64,000 nucleotides of DNA, from the NCBI RefSeq assembly GCF_002760245.1, contig NZ_ASCA01000056.1, positions 38,238-102,237 on the forward strand, read 5' to 3'. Below, piece after piece: positions 26,791 through 37,823 of this stretch. Position numbers and translations under genes: made by a program. Under the pieces are notes generated by a model that worked only from the letters and a program-made list of their open reading frames with translations, did no database searches and had not been told where the DNA came from. The stretch is from Streptococcus suis YS161 (GTDB taxonomy: Bacteria > Bacillota > Bacilli > Lactobacillales > Streptococcaceae). Within the stretch, counting starts at the first letter, position 1. Every line of letters starts with the position of its first letter.

Positions 26791-27844
26791 TAAATATAAG
26801 AATTTGGCCCTTCCATTAATGGCTGTGGTCAGTGGTATCCTACTTGGAGCGATTGTCATGCTTGTTTTTGGCTACGATCCAATTTGGGGGTATGAAGAGT
26901 TATTCTATTCAGCTTTTGGTAATATCAAATCAATTGGTGAAATTTTCCGTGCAATGGCACCACTTGTTTTCACTGCTCTCGGTTTCGCAGTAGCTAGTCG
27001 TGCAGGTTTCTTCAACGTTGGTTTGTCTGGTCAGGCCTATGTTGGTTGGGTTTTTGCTGGATGGTTTGCCTTGGCAAATCCTGACTTACCACGTCCAGTT
27101 TTGATTTTGGGAACAGTCTTGATTGCTATGTTGGCAGGCGGTATTGCTGGAGCTATTCCAGGTATTCTACGTGCCTATTTGGGAACAAGTGAAGTTATCG
27201 TTACGATTATGATGAACTACATCTTACTCTATTCATGTAACTATATCATTCGTGATGTATTTGCAGATAGTTTGATGAAGAATACAGACTCGACAGTTAA
27301 CGTGTCAGCAAATGCCTCTTACCAAACAGAGTGGCTCCGTGCATTGACAGATAACTCACGTATGAATATTGGTATTTTCTTTGCCATTATTGCAGTTTTT
27401 GTGATTTGGTTCCTATTGACCAAAACGACTCTTGGTTTTGAGATTCGCTCAGTGGGGCTTAACCCAACAGCATCGGATTATGCGGGTATGTCTGCGAAAC
27501 GTACGATTATTCTATCTATGGTTATTTCAGGTGCTCTTGCGGGTCTTGGGGGAGCTATCCAAGGTTTGGGTACTTTCCAAAACGTTTATATCCAAAGCGG
27601 TAACTTGGATATTGGTTTTAATGGTATGTCAGTAGCGCTTTTAGCTTCTAATTCACCGTTAGGTATTCCATTGGCTGCCTTTCTATTCGGTGTTCTTTCT
27701 GTCGGTGCCCCAGGTATGGTACGTGCACAGATTCCACCTGAATTGATCAACGTTGTTACGGCATCAATCATTTTCTTTATCGGTGTGAAATTTATTTTTG
27801 AACAATTATTAAAATCTAGAAATAAAGCGAAAGGAGCGAAATAA
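26783..27844 (+). CDS. nupB: nucleoside ABC transporter permease NupB
   Basis: A 353-aa membrane protein of the BPD_transp_2 (branched-chain/ribose) permease class, with about nine hydrophobic segments. The conserved loop EIRSVGLNPTASDYAGMSAKR is present. The start is ATG 26783 behind AAGGGAGAAG; it overlaps the ATPase gene and is one base from the next permease. With NupC it should form the channel for nucleosides delivered by BmpA. Confidence 0.9.
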   Translation: MLNKYKNLALPLMAVVSGILLGAIVMLVFGYDPIWGYEELFYSAFGNIKSIGEIFRAMAPLVFTALGFAVASRAGFFNVGLSGQAYVGWVFAGWFALANPDLPRPVLILGTVLIAMLAGGIAGAIPGILRAYLGTSEVIVTIMMNYILLYSCNYIIRDVFADSLMKNTDSTVNVSANASYQTEWLRALTDNSRMNIGIFFAIIAVFVIWFLLTKTTLGFEIRSVGLNPTASDYAGMSAKRTIILSMVISGALAGLGGAIQGLGTFQNVYIQSGNLDIGFNGMSVALLASNSPLGIPLAAFLFGVLSVGAPGMVRAQIPPELINVVTASIIFFIGVKFIFEQLLKSRNKAKGAK

Positions 27845-27845
27845 G

Positions 27846-28799
27846 ATGAATGTTTCAATTCTTGCCTTACTCATTTCGCAAATGTTGATTTATTCAGCAC
27901 CCTTAATCTTTACCAGTCTTGGAGGAGTTTTCTCTGAACGCGGTGGTATTGTAAACGTTGGTCTAGAAGGAATCATGGTTATCGGTGCCTTTGCTGGTGT
28001 TGTTTTCAATATCGAATTTGCAGGGACATTTGGTAATGCTACTCCATTATTAGCTGTTATTGTAGGAGGTCTTGCTGGTGTTGTCTTTGCAGCTATTCAT
28101 GCGATGGCGACGATTAATTTCCGTGCAGACCACGTTGTATCAGGTACGGTGTTGAACCTTTTGGCTCCAGCATTGGGAGTTTTCCTAGTCAAGGTTATCT
28201 ATAATAAGGGTCAAACTGATAGTATTACTGAATCATTTGGTAAATTTTCATTCCCTATCTTGGCAGATATTCCAATCATTGGTGAAATTTTCTTCAAAAA
28301 TACAAGCTTGATGGGTTATGTAGCTATTGCAACAGCATTTCTTGCTTGGTTCATCCTTTATAAAACCAAGTTCGGTTTGCGCCTTCGTTCAGTAGGTGAA
28401 CATCCGCAGGCAGCGGATACTTTGGGAATCAATGTCTACGCTATGCGTTATGCAGGTGTGTTGATTGCTGGTTTCCTTGGTGGTGTTGGTGGAGCTGTAA
28501 GTGCTCAATCAGTGAATATCAACTTCTCTGCAACAACAATCGTAGGTTCAGGTTTCATCGCTCTAGCAGCTGTAATTTTCGGTAAGTGGAATCCAATTGG
28601 CGCTATGCTCGCCAGTCTATTCTTCGGTCTTTCGCAAAGTTTGGCAGTAGTGGGTGGACAATTACCAGGATTGAAAGATATTCCAACGGTTTATCTTCAA
28701 ATTGCACCATATTTGATTACTGTTATTGCTCTGTCTGCTTTCTTTGGTAAAGCAGTCGCTCCTAAAGCAGACGGTATCAACTATATCAAATCTAAATAA
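27846..28799 (+). CDS. nupC: nucleoside ABC transporter permease NupC
   Basis: A 317-aa membrane permease and partner of NupB. The cytoplasmic coupling loop is LRLRSVGEHPQAADTLGINV, and GVFSERGGIVNVGLEGIMVIGAF is the family N-terminal signature (given here as one motif spanning residues 27-50). AAAGGAGCG precedes the ATG. It is the last gene of the uptake operon and is followed at once by a terminator. Confidence 0.9.
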   Translation: MNVSILALLISQMLIYSAPLIFTSLGGVFSERGGIVNVGLEGIMVIGAFAGVVFNIEFAGTFGNATPLLAVIVGGLAGVVFAAIHAMATINFRADHVVSGTVLNLLAPALGVFLVKVIYNKGQTDSITESFGKFSFPILADIPIIGEIFFKNTSLMGYVAIATAFLAWFILYKTKFGLRLRSVGEHPQAADTLGINVYAMRYAGVLIAGFLGGVGGAVSAQSVNINFSATTIVGSGFIALAAVIFGKWNPIGAMLASLFFGLSQSLAVVGGQLPGLKDIPTVYLQIAPYLITVIALSAFFGKAVAPKADGINYIKSK

Positions 28800-28820
28800 A
28801 AAGGTCCAGTGGACCTTTTT
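28797..28820 (+). terminator. terminator after nupC
   Basis: AAGGTCC-AGT-GGACCTT with flanking A and T runs forms a compact perfect stem overlapping the nupC stop. A 25-of-26 identical copy of this segment occurs at 30458 on the far side of the insertion sequence. Confidence 0.85.
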
Positions 28821-28932
28821 ATCATGAGCTTGAAAATACGAAAGCGAATAAGGTCCAGCGAACCTTTCAGATTGAAGAAAAAGTCCATTTTGGATAATTT
28901 TGTACTGACCCCAAAAAGTTAGATAAAAAATA

Positions 28933-29772
28933 TTATTGAAAGGATTTAGTTCTATACTGAACAGGACTAAGTCCTTTTAGTTTTGCTTTAATGCGTTTAT
29001 TGTTGTAGTAAAAAATATACTCGGTGATGGCTTGCTCCAGTTGATCCAGAGACTTGAAATTTTTCTCAAATCCGTAAAACATTTCTGTTTTCAAGACACC
29101 AAAGAAGGATTCCATCATGCCATTATCTGTGCTGGTTCCCTTGCGAGACATGGAAGGACGTATGCCTTTACTTGCAAGAAAACGGTGATAGACTTCATGT
29201 TGGTATTGCCAACCTTGGTCACTATGGAGAATGGTATTTGGGTAAGTTTCCTCAGGGAAGACCTTCTCAAGCATGGTCTTGACTTGTATGAGGTTTGGAG
29301 AGCGGGATAAGGTAAAATCAATAATTTCACTATTATAGCCATCGAGAACAGGAGAAAGATAGAGTTTTTCAGCACAATTTGGTAGAGCGAACTCCGTCAC
29401 ATCTGTATAGCACTTCTCAAAAGGCTTAGACCCTTCAAAGGCTCTCTCAATGAGATTAGGAGCTTTCTTGCCCACATCACCCTTGTAAGACTTGTATCTC
29501 TTGCGTCTACGAATACGAGCAGTCAAACCTAACTCTTTCATCAGCCCTTGTACTTTCTTGTGGTTGACAGAAAATCCACGATTTCTTAGCTCAAGGTGAA
29601 TGCGACGGTAGCCATAGTTTCCCTTATGTTCATCATAAATGGCTTGAATTTCAGCTTTTAAGTCCTTATCTTTATCTGGTTTGTCCAGTTGTTTGACTTG
29701 ATAATGATAGGTAGAAGGAACTAATTGAGCAATCGTCAGCAGTAGATTTAGTCGGAATCCTTCTGCGACCAT
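28933..29772 (-). CDS. IS3-family transposase OrfB (DDE integrase)
   Basis: A 279-aa catalytic part. The N-terminal HTH_21-like domain ([21 protein letters not shown]) is followed by the rve integrase core with the DDE residues in [20 protein letters not shown] and [11 protein letters not shown]. Its frame overlaps the end of OrfA by 25 nt in the -1 frame, so a fused OrfAB transposase is probably made by programmed frameshifting. It appears functional: no stop or frameshift within the core. Confidence 0.92.
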   Translation of the reverse strand: MVAEGFRLNLLLTIAQLVPSTYHYQVKQLDKPDKDKDLKAEIQAIYDEHKGNYGYRRIHLELRNRGFSVNHKKVQGLMKELGLTARIRRRKRYKSYKGDVGKKAPNLIERAFEGSKPFEKCYTDVTEFALPNCAEKLYLSPVLDGYNSEIIDFTLSRSPNLIQVKTMLEKVFPEETYPNTILHSDQGWQYQHEVYHRFLASKGIRPSMSRKGTSTDNGMMESFFGVLKTEMFYGFEKNFKSLDQLEQAITEYIFYYNNKRIKAKLKGLSPVQYRTKSFQ

Positions 29773-30284
29773 CTCTCTAACTGTCTGAGCCTTTCTTGTT
29801 CTCTGGCTTCGTCCCTTAAACGAAGCGCTCTCAACTTTTTTAGATAGGCATTCTCCGTTCTAAGCCGTTCATTTTCCTCCTGAAGTCGCTCTAACTCCGT
29901 CATCTCTTCCCAGGTTTTCTTTGGTTTACGCCCCATCTTTGGTGGCCTCCCTCTTGTTTTCTCAAGAATAGTATACCCGTTTTTCTTGTATTGTGCTATC
30001 CAGTTTGGGAGTGTTCCTCGGTTTGGCAAGGCATAATCAAGTGAGACTGACAGACTCGACTGCTTCTGAAGAAGTACTTTATCAATCATTTCCTGCTTGA
30101 GTTCTGGAGGATAATAAGTGTTCTTACCTTTCTTGACAATGTTTATTCCATACCTATCGATCAGTCGAAGCATATATTGGATAACAGATTCTGAAATAGT
30201 AAATTGGTTTGACAAGTTCTTGATAGACTGACCACTTTGGCGTAGTTCATAGATTTCGATTTTGTCTTCATAGCTCAATTTCAT
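29748..30284 (-). CDS. IS3-family transposase OrfA (helix-turn-helix)
   Basis: A 178-aa DNA-binding part. Two HTH-type segments ([20 protein letters not shown], and a second around [18 protein letters not shown]) are followed by a leucine-zipper-like coiled coil ([21 protein letters not shown]) needed to join OrfB. The start is ATG 30284; the frame extends further upstream beyond the IS end but only through the inverted repeat. It ends inside the first codons of OrfB. Confidence 0.88.
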   Translation of the reverse strand: MKLSYEDKIEIYELRQSGQSIKNLSNQFTISESVIQYMLRLIDRYGINIVKKGKNTYYPPELKQEMIDKVLLQKQSSLSVSLDYALPNRGTLPNWIAQYKKNGYTILEKTRGRPPKMGRKPKKTWEEMTELERLQEENERLRTENAYLKKLRALRLRDEAREQERLRQLERWSQKDSD

Positions 30285-30457
30285 GAAAATAGCACCCCAA
30301 ATGTTAGATTTTTTCTGTCTAACTTTTGGGGTGCGGTTCATTTTCTTCAATCTTTTTTCTTTATGTTGAAAATTAAAAACTCTCAGAAACGCCGAAATAT
30401 CAATGTTTATAAGAGTTTAATAACTTGCTATCTTTCGCAAACTTCTTCAATTTTTTT

Positions 30458-30486
30458 AAGGTCCAGTGTACCTTTTTATCATGTTC
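30458..30486. repeat. second copy of the AAGGTCCAGTGNACCTT element
   Basis: This segment matches 28801-28826 at 25 of 26 positions. A shorter relative, AAGGTCCAGCGAACCTT, lies at 28850-28866. It is a small palindromic repeat, and the insertion sequence sits between the copies. Confidence 0.6.
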
Positions 30487-30549
30487 TTTGCTGTACAGGA
30501 AATGAATAATTGTCCTATTCAAAGGAAGAGGAGTTAGAGGGACTTTTGG

Positions 30550-30578
30550 TTGAGAATAGGGAGAATGACTGGTATAAT
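30550..30578 (+). promoter_or_regulatory. promoter of the reductase gene
   Basis: TTGAGA (30550-30555), 17-bp spacer, TATAAT (30573-30578) with upstream TGG (extended -10). Confidence 0.75.
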
Positions 30579-30611
30579 AGTTTGTCACTAAGGTATGAAA
30601 TGAGGTTAATT

Positions 30612-31142
30612 GTGAGACGATTGGTGTTAAATATTGCAATGAGTTCAGATGGATTTATTGCACGTAAGGATGGGAGCTACGATTGGATTGAAGGACATGG
30701 TACCGATAAATATGATACAGTCTTACAGTTTGATAATCAAAAATTCTTTAACAACTGTGATACAGTTGTGATGGGGAGAAAATCATTAGAAGATTGTCCG
30801 TTGGAAATGATTGAAGGATATCAGGAAAAGCAATTTATCGTTGCGAGTCATACCGAGCAGACGGACTATGGTAATGTGCGTTTCGTAAGGGATATCATCG
30901 GGGAGATTATGGAACTTCGTTTTAGAGAAGGTGGAGATATTTGGTTGTTTGGTGGAGCAAGTCTGCTTCAGGACTGTTTAGAGGCGGGAGTGATTGATCA
31001 CCTTATTATTGGGATTATTCCTACTATTTTGGGTGACGGTATTCCACTTTTCGCCTCACTTTTGGAAGAAAAGAAATTGCTCTTGGTAGAGTCCACTGTC
31101 ACAGATGGAATTGCTATGTTACGTTATGATATTAGAAGGTAA
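30612..31142 (+). CDS. dihydrofolate reductase family protein (RibD C-terminal-like)
   Basis: A 176-aa NADPH-dependent reductase fold of the RibD_C/DHFR-like superfamily. It shows LVLNIAMSSDGFIARKDGSYDW, the glycine-rich DIWLFGGASLLQDCL and IPTILGDGIPLF. The substrate is unknown; these stand-alone proteins are not true folate reductases. The start is most likely GTG 30612 with GAGG six bases upstream; ATG 30600 is an alternative. It has its own promoter just past the insertion sequence and shares a terminator with ldh. Confidence 0.78.
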   Translation: MRRLVLNIAMSSDGFIARKDGSYDWIEGHGTDKYDTVLQFDNQKFFNNCDTVVMGRKSLEDCPLEMIEGYQEKQFIVASHTEQTDYGNVRFVRDIIGEIMELRFREGGDIWLFGGASLLQDCLEAGVIDHLIIGIIPTILGDGIPLFASLLEEKKLLLVESTVTDGIAMLRYDIRR

Positions 31143-31170
31143 AAAAGGCGAGCTATTGCTCACCTTTTTT
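31141..31170. terminator. bidirectional terminator between the reductase gene and ldh
   Basis: AAAAAAGG-C-GAGC, loop TATT, GCTC-A-CCTTTTTT. With A and T runs on both arms it can serve both converging genes. Confidence 0.88.
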
Positions 31171-31184
31171 ACTATTTTATATAA

Positions 31185-32270
<1,086 letters not shown>

Positions 32271-32315
32271 AATGTTTACATGCTAGTTTCCAACAAAGAA
32301 ATTTATTCGCCAATA

Positions 32316-32324
32316 TGGTATAAT
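32316..32324 (+). promoter_or_regulatory. extended -10 promoter of gyrA
   Basis: TGGTATAAT with TATAAT at 32319-32324. The start codon is 33 bases downstream of the -10, behind a GAAAGAGG ribosome site. Confidence 0.7.
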
Positions 32325-32356
32325 AGAAGCACAATGACTGTTGAAAGAGGCATATA

Positions 32357-34801
32357 ATGCAAGATAAAAACTTAGTAACGGTTAATCTGACCAATGAGAT
32401 GAAATCATCCTTCATCGACTATGCGATGAGTGTTATCGTTTCACGTGCTCTGCCTGATGTACGTGATGGTCTGAAGCCGGTTCATCGCCGTATTTTGTAT
32501 GGGATGAATGAATTAGGAATTACACCGGATAAACCACATAAAAAATCAGCCCGTATCACAGGGGATGTTATGGGTAAATATCACCCGCATGGAGATAGTG
32601 CGATTTACGAAGCCATGGTTCGTATGGCGCAATGGTGGAGCTACCGTCACATGTTAGTTGATGGTCACGGAAACTTTGGTTCCATGGATGGCGACGGAGC
32701 AGCCGCTCAGCGTTATACAGAAGCACGCATGAGCAAGATTGCGCTTGAAATGCTTCGTGATATTAACAAGAACACGGTAAATTTTGCGGATAACTATGAC
32801 GCGAGTGAACGTGAGCCAGAGGTTTTACCTGCTCGTTTCCCTAACCTTCTGGTTAACGGAACGACCGGTATCGCCGTTGGTATGGCTACCAACATTCCTC
32901 CACACAACTTGGGCGAGACTATCGAGGCAGTTAAGCTGGTTATGGACAATCCCGAGGTAACAACACGTGAGATTATGGAAGTCTTGCCTGGACCAGATTT
33001 TCCGACAGGTGCCTTGGTTATGGGGAAATCTGGAATTCACCGTGCTTATGAAACTGGTAAAGGTTCAATAGTTCTTCGTTCCCGCACAGAGATTGAAGAA
33101 TATGGAAATGGTCGTGAACGCATTGTTGTTACAGAGTTTCCATATATGGTCAATAAGTCCAAGGTTCAAGAACATATTGTTAAATTAGTCCAAGAAAAAC
33201 GTATTGAAGGAATCACTGCTGTTCGAGACGAATCCAACCGTGAGGGTGTACGATTTGTTATCGAAGTTCGTCGTGATGCTTCTGCTAACGTTATTTTGAA
33301 TAACCTATTCAAGCAAACACAGCTTCAAACCAACTTTAGTTTCAACATGTTGGCCATCCAAAATGGTGTACCGAAAATCCTTTCTGTACGTCAGATTCTA
33401 GAGTCTTATATTGAACACCAAAAAGAAGTAGTCACTCGTCGTACACGATTTGATAAAGAAAAGGCTGAGGCGCGTGCTCATATCTTAGAAGGCTTGCTGA
33501 TTGCTCTTGACCATATTGATGAAGTCATTCGTATTATCCGTAATTCAGAAACTGATGCTATTGCTCAAGCTGAATTGATGGAGAAATTTGACCTTTCTGA
33601 ACGTCAGAGTCAGGCTATTCTTGATATGCGTCTCCGTCGTTTGACAGGTTTGGAACGCGACAAGATTCAATCAGAATATGATGAGTTAGTGGCCTTGATT
33701 GCGGATTTGGCTGATATTCTAGCTAAGCCTGAGCGTGTTGTTCAGATTATTAAAGACGAATTAGAAGAAGTCAAACGTAAATATGCTGACCCACGCCGTA
33801 CAGAATTGATGGTTGGTGAAGTTCTATCCCTTGAAGATGAGGACTTGATTGAAGAAACGGATGTTTTAATCACCTTGTCAAACCAAGGCTACATCAAGCG
33901 TTTGGCACAGGATGAGTTTCAAGCTCAGAAGCGTGGAGGACGTGGGGTTCAAGGAACTGGCGTCAAGGATGATGATTTTGTACGAGAATTAGTCTCTACA
34001 AGCACTCATGATCGCTTGCTCTTCTTCACTAATAAGGGACGTGTTTACCGTCTCAAAGGCTATGAAATCCCAGAATATGGTCGTACTGCAAAGGGACTTC
34101 CAGTGGTCAATTTGCTTAAATTGGAAGAAAACGAGGCAATTCAAACCATTATCAATGTAACTAAGGACCAGGAGGCAGATAGCTATCTCTTCTTTGCAAC
34201 CCGCCAAGGTGTTGTAAAACGGACTAGTGTGTCAGAATTTGCCAATATTCGCCAGAGCGGTCTGAAAGCTTTGAATTTGAAAGAAGACGATGAACTTATC
34301 AATGTTTTCTTAACAAATGGTCAAGCAGACATTATTATGGGGACTAAGTTCGGTTATTCTGTACGTTTCACTGAAACAGATGTTCGTAATATGGGACGTA
34401 CAGCAACAGGTGTTCGTGGTATCAATTTACGCGAGGGAGACCAGTTAGTTGGCGCTACTATGATTTCTGATGACCAAGAAGTACTCGTATTGACGGAAAA
34501 AGGTTTTGGTAAACGTACACCAGCCAGTGAGTATCCAACCAAAGGTCGTGGTGGTAAGGGTATCAAGACTCTTAAAGTTGCTGAGAAGAATGGTTCTCTG
34601 GCAGGTTTGACAACGGTATCTGGTGATGAAGATATTATGGTTATTACCGATACTGGCGTTATTATTCGTACAAGTGTTGCCAATATCTCTCAAACTGGTC
34701 GTTCAACCATGGGTGTAAAAGTGATGCGCTTGAATGATGAAGCGAGAATCATGACCTTTGCCTTGGTAGATGCTGCCGAAATTAAAGAAGAAAAGGAATA
34801 A
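32357..34801 (+). CDS. gyrA: DNA gyrase subunit A
   Basis: An 814-aa topoisomerase II subunit. The breakage-reunion domain shows [18 protein letters not shown] and the catalytic tyrosine in [11 protein letters not shown] (Tyr120). The C-terminal half carries repeated GyrA beta-propeller blades, including a [12 protein letters not shown] gyrase-box-like motif, which marks it as GyrA rather than ParC. The quinolone region reads [11 protein letters not shown], with Ser81 and Glu85, the usual susceptible residues. It is followed by srtA, the common streptococcal order. Confidence 0.96.
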   Translation: MQDKNLVTVNLTNEMKSSFIDYAMSVIVSRALPDVRDGLKPVHRRILYGMNELGITPDKPHKKSARITGDVMGKYHPHGDSAIYEAMVRMAQWWSYRHMLVDGHGNFGSMDGDGAAAQRYTEARMSKIALEMLRDINKNTVNFADNYDASEREPEVLPARFPNLLVNGTTGIAVGMATNIPPHNLGETIEAVKLVMDNPEVTTREIMEVLPGPDFPTGALVMGKSGIHRAYETGKGSIVLRSRTEIEEYGNGRERIVVTEFPYMVNKSKVQEHIVKLVQEKRIEGITAVRDESNREGVRFVIEVRRDASANVILNNLFKQTQLQTNFSFNMLAIQNGVPKILSVRQILESYIEHQKEVVTRRTRFDKEKAEARAHILEGLLIALDHIDEVIRIIRNSETDAIAQAELMEKFDLSERQSQAILDMRLRRLTGLERDKIQSEYDELVALIADLADILAKPERVVQIIKDELEEVKRKYADPRRTELMVGEVLSLEDEDLIEETDVLITLSNQGYIKRLAQDEFQAQKRGGRGVQGTGVKDDDFVRELVSTSTHDRLLFFTNKGRVYRLKGYEIPEYGRTAKGLPVVNLLKLEENEAIQTIINVTKDQEADSYLFFATRQGVVKRTSVSEFANIRQSGLKALNLKEDDELINVFLTNGQADIIMGTKFGYSVRFTETDVRNMGRTATGVRGINLREGDQLVGATMISDDQEVLVLTEKGFGKRTPASEYPTKGRGGKGIKTLKVAEKNGSLAGLTTVSGDEDIMVITDTGVIIRTSVANISQTGRSTMGVKVMRLNDEARIMTFALVDAAEIKEEKE

Positions 34802-34807
34802 ATAGTC

Positions 34808-35557
34808 ATGTCAAAACGTGAAAACAAGAAGAAGCGTAAAGGTTCTTTTTGGCGCAATCTTTTAACAGTTGTATTGATACTGATTTCCCTAGCGTTGATA
34901 TTCAACACCTCTATCCGTAATTTTATTATCGGCTGGAATACGAATAAATACCAGATTAGCAATGTTACGACAGAGGATATCGAAAAGAATAAACAGGCTG
35001 AAACAACATTTGATTTCGATCAGGTTCAGTCTATTTCTACAGAGGCTATTTTAGCAGCTCAGTGGGATGCACAACGCTTACCTGTAATTGGTGGAATTGC
35101 GGTTCCCGAGCTTGGTATCAACCTTCCTATTTTTAAAGGGGTCTTCAATACTTCGCTCATGTATGGAGCTGGTACTATGAAGGAAAACCAAGAGATGGGG
35201 AAAGGAAATTATGCGTTGGCCAGCCACCATATTTTTGGTGTAACTGGTGCGGCAGATGTTCTCTTTTCACCGCTTGATCGTGCTAAAAACGGCATGAAAA
35301 TCTATATTACTGACAAGACCAATGTTTACACCTACGTTATTGATAGTGTGGAAATTGTTTCGCCTGAAAGTGTCTATGTCATTGATGATGTAGAAGGACG
35401 TACAGAAGTTACGTTGGTAACATGTACGGACTATAATGCAACGCAACGTATCATTGTAAAAGGAGTTCTTGAATCAACAACTCCATATAATGAAACTGCA
35501 AAAGACATCTTAGATTCCTTCAATAAGAGTTATAATCAGTATGATTATGGACAATAA
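34808..35557 (+). CDS. srtA: class A sortase SrtA
   Basis: A 249-aa membrane transpeptidase that cuts LPXTG motifs and joins surface proteins to lipid II. One N-terminal membrane helix (about 18-37) follows a basic KKKRKG stretch. The catalytic residues are His in ALASHHIFG, Cys in TLVTCTD and Arg in ATQRIIVKG. It starts six bases after gyrA and is probably co-transcribed. It should anchor LPXTG proteins such as the small one at 62.4 kb. Confidence 0.95.
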   Translation: MSKRENKKKRKGSFWRNLLTVVLILISLALIFNTSIRNFIIGWNTNKYQISNVTTEDIEKNKQAETTFDFDQVQSISTEAILAAQWDAQRLPVIGGIAVPELGINLPIFKGVFNTSLMYGAGTMKENQEMGKGNYALASHHIFGVTGAADVLFSPLDRAKNGMKIYITDKTNVYTYVIDSVEIVSPESVYVIDDVEGRTEVTLVTCTDYNATQRIIVKGVLESTTPYNETAKDILDSFNKSYNQYDYGQ

Positions 35558-35577
35558 AACATCTATATATTAAGGAT

Positions 35578-35634
35578 AAAGAAGTGGTATAAGACTGGGG
35601 AGATAATCTTTGGTTTTATATGGCTTCTTTTTTT
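35578..35634 (+). terminator. possible terminator after srtA
   Basis: AAGAAG near 35579 can pair with CTTCTT at about 35625, with TATAA/TTATA inside, followed by a T run. The loop is long, so the call is weak. The T-rich stretch also precedes the ComX-type box. Confidence 0.4.
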
Positions 35635-35643
35635 GCAAGATTT

Positions 35644-35651
35644 TACGAATA
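35644..35651 (+). promoter_or_regulatory. ComX (SigX) cin-box promoter of radC
   Basis: TACGAATA, with TTT directly before it and a T-rich tract further upstream, is the consensus recognised by the competence sigma factor in streptococci. It lies 20 bases before the radC ATG with GGTGAGGAGG between them. Confidence 0.8.
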
Positions 35652-35670
35652 GATAGGTGAGGAGGAAATT

Positions 35671-36351
35671 ATGTATCAAATTGAATTTAAAGAAGAGGCA
35701 ATTCTACCTAGAGAACGTTTAGTAGAAGTTGGAGCTGAGCGTCTCAGTAATCAGGAACTACTAGCAATTTTTATTAGAACTGGGACAAAAAAAGAACCTG
35801 TTTCTATTCTCTCCAATAAATTATTGAATCGTTTGGAGAGTTTAGCGGCTCTAAGAGAACTATCAATTGAAGAATTGCAAAGTTTGACTGGAATTGGGCG
35901 CGTCAAGGCGATTGAAATTAAGGCTATGATTGAACTTGGAAAACGTATCAATCAATCAGAGCTACTCTTAAATGAGAGAATTTTGGGAAGTGAGAAGTTG
36001 GGACGTAAGATGATTCATGAAATCGGGCATAAGAAGCAGGAGCATCTAGTTGCACTTTATCTCAATACACAGAACCAGATTATCAGTCAAAAAACGATTT
36101 TTATTGGGAGTGTTAATCGTAGTATTGCAGAACCACGTGAAATTTTGCATTACGCAGTAAAATGTATGGCAACATCGATTATCATCGTTCATAACCACCC
36201 GTCGGGTTCAGTACAACCTAGTAGGAATGATTTGCTATTTACGGAGAATTTAAAAGAGTCCTGCGAAAAGCTAGGACTGGTATTATTAGATCATTTAATT
36301 GTTGGAAATAAGGATTACTATTCTTTTAGAGAAGAAAGTGAGTTATTTTAA
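35671..36351 (+). CDS. radC: RadC/JAB-domain protein
   Basis: A 226-aa protein with an N-terminal helix-hairpin-helix region ([18 protein letters not shown]) and a JAMM-like C-terminal domain with [14 protein letters not shown], the metal-binding pattern. The old DNA-repair assignment is doubtful; in streptococci the gene is competence-induced but dispensable for transformation. A perfect cin-box lies upstream. The stop overlaps the convergent glutamine amidotransferase gene by 4 nt. Confidence 0.92.
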   Translation: MYQIEFKEEAILPRERLVEVGAERLSNQELLAIFIRTGTKKEPVSILSNKLLNRLESLAALRELSIEELQSLTGIGRVKAIEIKAMIELGKRINQSELLLNERILGSEKLGRKMIHEIGHKKQEHLVALYLNTQNQIISQKTIFIGSVNRSIAEPREILHYAVKCMATSIIIVHNHPSGSVQPSRNDLLFTENLKESCEKLGLVLLDHLIVGNKDYYSFREESELF

Positions 36352-37040
36352 AGTTTATTGACAATATAGTGGAAGAGTTCTTTTTCAATCTCACGTTTAC
36401 CGTAGAGTAGTTCAGGATGCCATTGAACCCCTAAAAATTTAGTTGGGTAGGCTGAATGAACTGCTTCAATAATCTGTTGATTATCTGATAGTGCAATGAT
36501 TTCTAAGTCAGGGGCTAAGTCTTTGATAGCCTGACGGTGAAATGAGTTCACACTCGGATCGGACTCATATATGTCGTAAAGTGGACTATTTTGAGTCAGT
36601 TGAATCGTTTGACTGACTTCTTGTCCGTCTATGTCTTGCCAATGTTCAGAAATTGATTGATGAAGGCTACCACCTTGAGCTACATTGTAGAGCTGTAGAC
36701 CACGGCAGATACCGAAGATAGGTTTCTGATTTTCTTGGGCAGCCCTTATGAGGGCCAATTCAAACTCGTCACGCTTTGGTAGATAATTATCGCTGTCAAT
36801 AGTTCTTTCTTCGTGATAGTAACTTGGCTGGACATTTTGTCCTCCTGTTAGGATGAGTTTGTCAATAAGATGAATATAATATTTTGCCAAATCTGGCTCT
36901 GTAACAGGAAGGATGAGTGGGAGCCCACCAGCATCTTCAATAGCTTGTACGAGGCAAGTCTGGGTATAAGAAAGCAGGGGTTCTGTATGATCCCCTGTTT
37001 TATATTCATTTCCAGAAATACCAATAACTGGTTTTTTCAT
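36348..37040 (-). CDS. class I glutamine amidotransferase (PuuD-like gamma-glutamyl hydrolase)
   Basis: A 230-aa peptidase C26-type enzyme. The nucleophile cysteine lies in [17 protein letters not shown], and the His-Glu pair in [10 protein letters not shown]-terminal PVIGISGN and the [12 protein letters not shown] oxyanion segment fit gamma-glutamyl-gamma-aminobutyrate hydrolases, though the physiological substrate is unknown. It starts 3 bases after rex ends, so it is probably in the Rex transcript. It ends inside the convergent radC stop with no room for its own terminator. Confidence 0.88.
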   Translation of the reverse strand: MKKPVIGISGNEYKTGDHTEPLLSYTQTCLVQAIEDAGGLPLILPVTEPDLAKYYIHLIDKLILTGGQNVQPSYYHEERTIDSDNYLPKRDEFELALIRAAQENQKPIFGICRGLQLYNVAQGGSLHQSISEHWQDIDGQEVSQTIQLTQNSPLYDIYESDPSVNSFHRQAIKDLAPDLEIIALSDNQQIIEAVHSAYPTKFLGVQWHPELLYGKREIEKELFHYIVNKL

Positions 37041-37043
37041 TGC

Positions 37044-37682
37044 TTATCCTTTTCGCATAAAGTAGAGTAGTGTCTGTAATTCACTAGTCAAATCAACATA
37101 CTGGACAACGACATCTTTTGGGACAGACAAGTTCACTGGTGAAAAGCTCAGAATCCCCTTGACACCAGCTTCAACAAGAATATCGGTCACTTCTTGTGCC
37201 TTGATGCTGGGTACCGTTAGAATGGCTGTCTGAGAGTTTGCTTCGCTGATACGTTCCTTGATCTCTGAGATTGCATGGATTGGGATATTTTCATCTGTCG
37301 TTCCAACAGCTGGATTATCATCTGCTTCAAAAGCCATGACTATTTTCATTTTATTTCGTTCGTGGAAGCGATAGTGTAGCAAGGCCCGCCCCATATTCCC
37401 AACACCAACAAGCATAACATTGGTGATGGAGGTATCATTTAGAATATCCGCAAAGAAATCCATCAACTCTTTGACATTGTAGCCAAAGCCACGACGACCA
37501 AGCTCTCCAAAATAGGAAAAATCTCGGCGGACGGTAGCTGAATCGATTCCGATAGCTTCGGCAATTTCTTTTGAACTAGCTTTTTCAATATTTCCAGCAT
37601 AGAAACGTTTAAAAATGCGATAATAGAGGGATAGACGTTTGGCAGTAGCGCGTGGAATATCAGATTTTTTATCGTTTTTCAC
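37044..37682 (-). CDS. rex: redox-sensing transcriptional repressor Rex
   Basis: A 212-aa dimeric repressor that binds DNA when NADH is low. The N-terminal winged helix (about 1-85) shows [34 protein letters not shown] and RRGFGYNV. The Rossmann domain follows with [15 protein letters not shown] and a C-terminal swapped helix. Typical targets are ldh and other fermentation genes; ldh lies 5 kb away. Its own promoter contains a Rex-like half-site. Confidence 0.94.
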   Translation of the reverse strand: MKNDKKSDIPRATAKRLSLYYRIFKRFYAGNIEKASSKEIAEAIGIDSATVRRDFSYFGELGRRGFGYNVKELMDFFADILNDTSITNVMLVGVGNMGRALLHYRFHERNKMKIVMAFEADDNPAVGTTDENIPIHAISEIKERISEANSQTAILTVPSIKAQEVTDILVEAGVKGILSFSPVNLSVPKDVVVQYVDLTSELQTLLYFMRKG

Positions 37683-37750
37683 TTTAGACTCCTTTATTTC
37701 GATAGAATACGCTTTATCGATTATTTATATATTAAACAGTTCTTTATTCT

Positions 37751-37779
37751 ATTCTAGTCCAAGTTTGTGAAAAAATCAA
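37751..37779 (-). promoter_or_regulatory. rex promoter with Rex-like site in the spacer
   Basis: On the minus strand TTGATT (complement of 37774-37779), 17-bp spacer, TAGAAT (complement of 37751-37756). The plus strand reads TTGTGAAAAAATCAACA at 37765-37781. Its first half is a perfect Rex half-site and the second is degenerate, which suggests autoregulation. Confidence 0.55.
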
Positions 37780-37791
37780 CAGATTGATTTT

Positions 37792-37823
37792 AAAAAAAGA
37801 TTAAACAGGAAACTGTCTAATCT
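37792..37823 (-). terminator. terminator of the prs-desulfurase operon
   Basis: AGATTAGACAG and CTGTTTAATCT on the minus strand form a stem around TTTC, followed by seven T residues. It overlaps the stop of the last small gene. Confidence 0.82.

Larger units (their letters stand above)
28901..30340 (-). mobile_element. IS3-family insertion sequence (IS150 group, IS861-like), complete
   Basis: A 1440-bp element. The left end is TGTACTGACCCCAAAAAGTT and the right end, read inward, is TGAACCGCACCCCAAAAGTT, so the terminal inverted repeats are imperfect and end in TG/CA. It is flanked by TTT on each side (28898-28900 and 30341-30343), a 3-bp target duplication as used by this family. Two overlapping frames encode OrfA and OrfB on the minus strand, and both look intact. 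The size and organisation match IS861 of streptococci; the exact name needs a database check. Confidence 0.88.

Noticed and set aside
32588..32640. Quinolone resistance change in gyrA
   Set aside because: Ser81 and Glu85 are the usual susceptible residues; no change seen.
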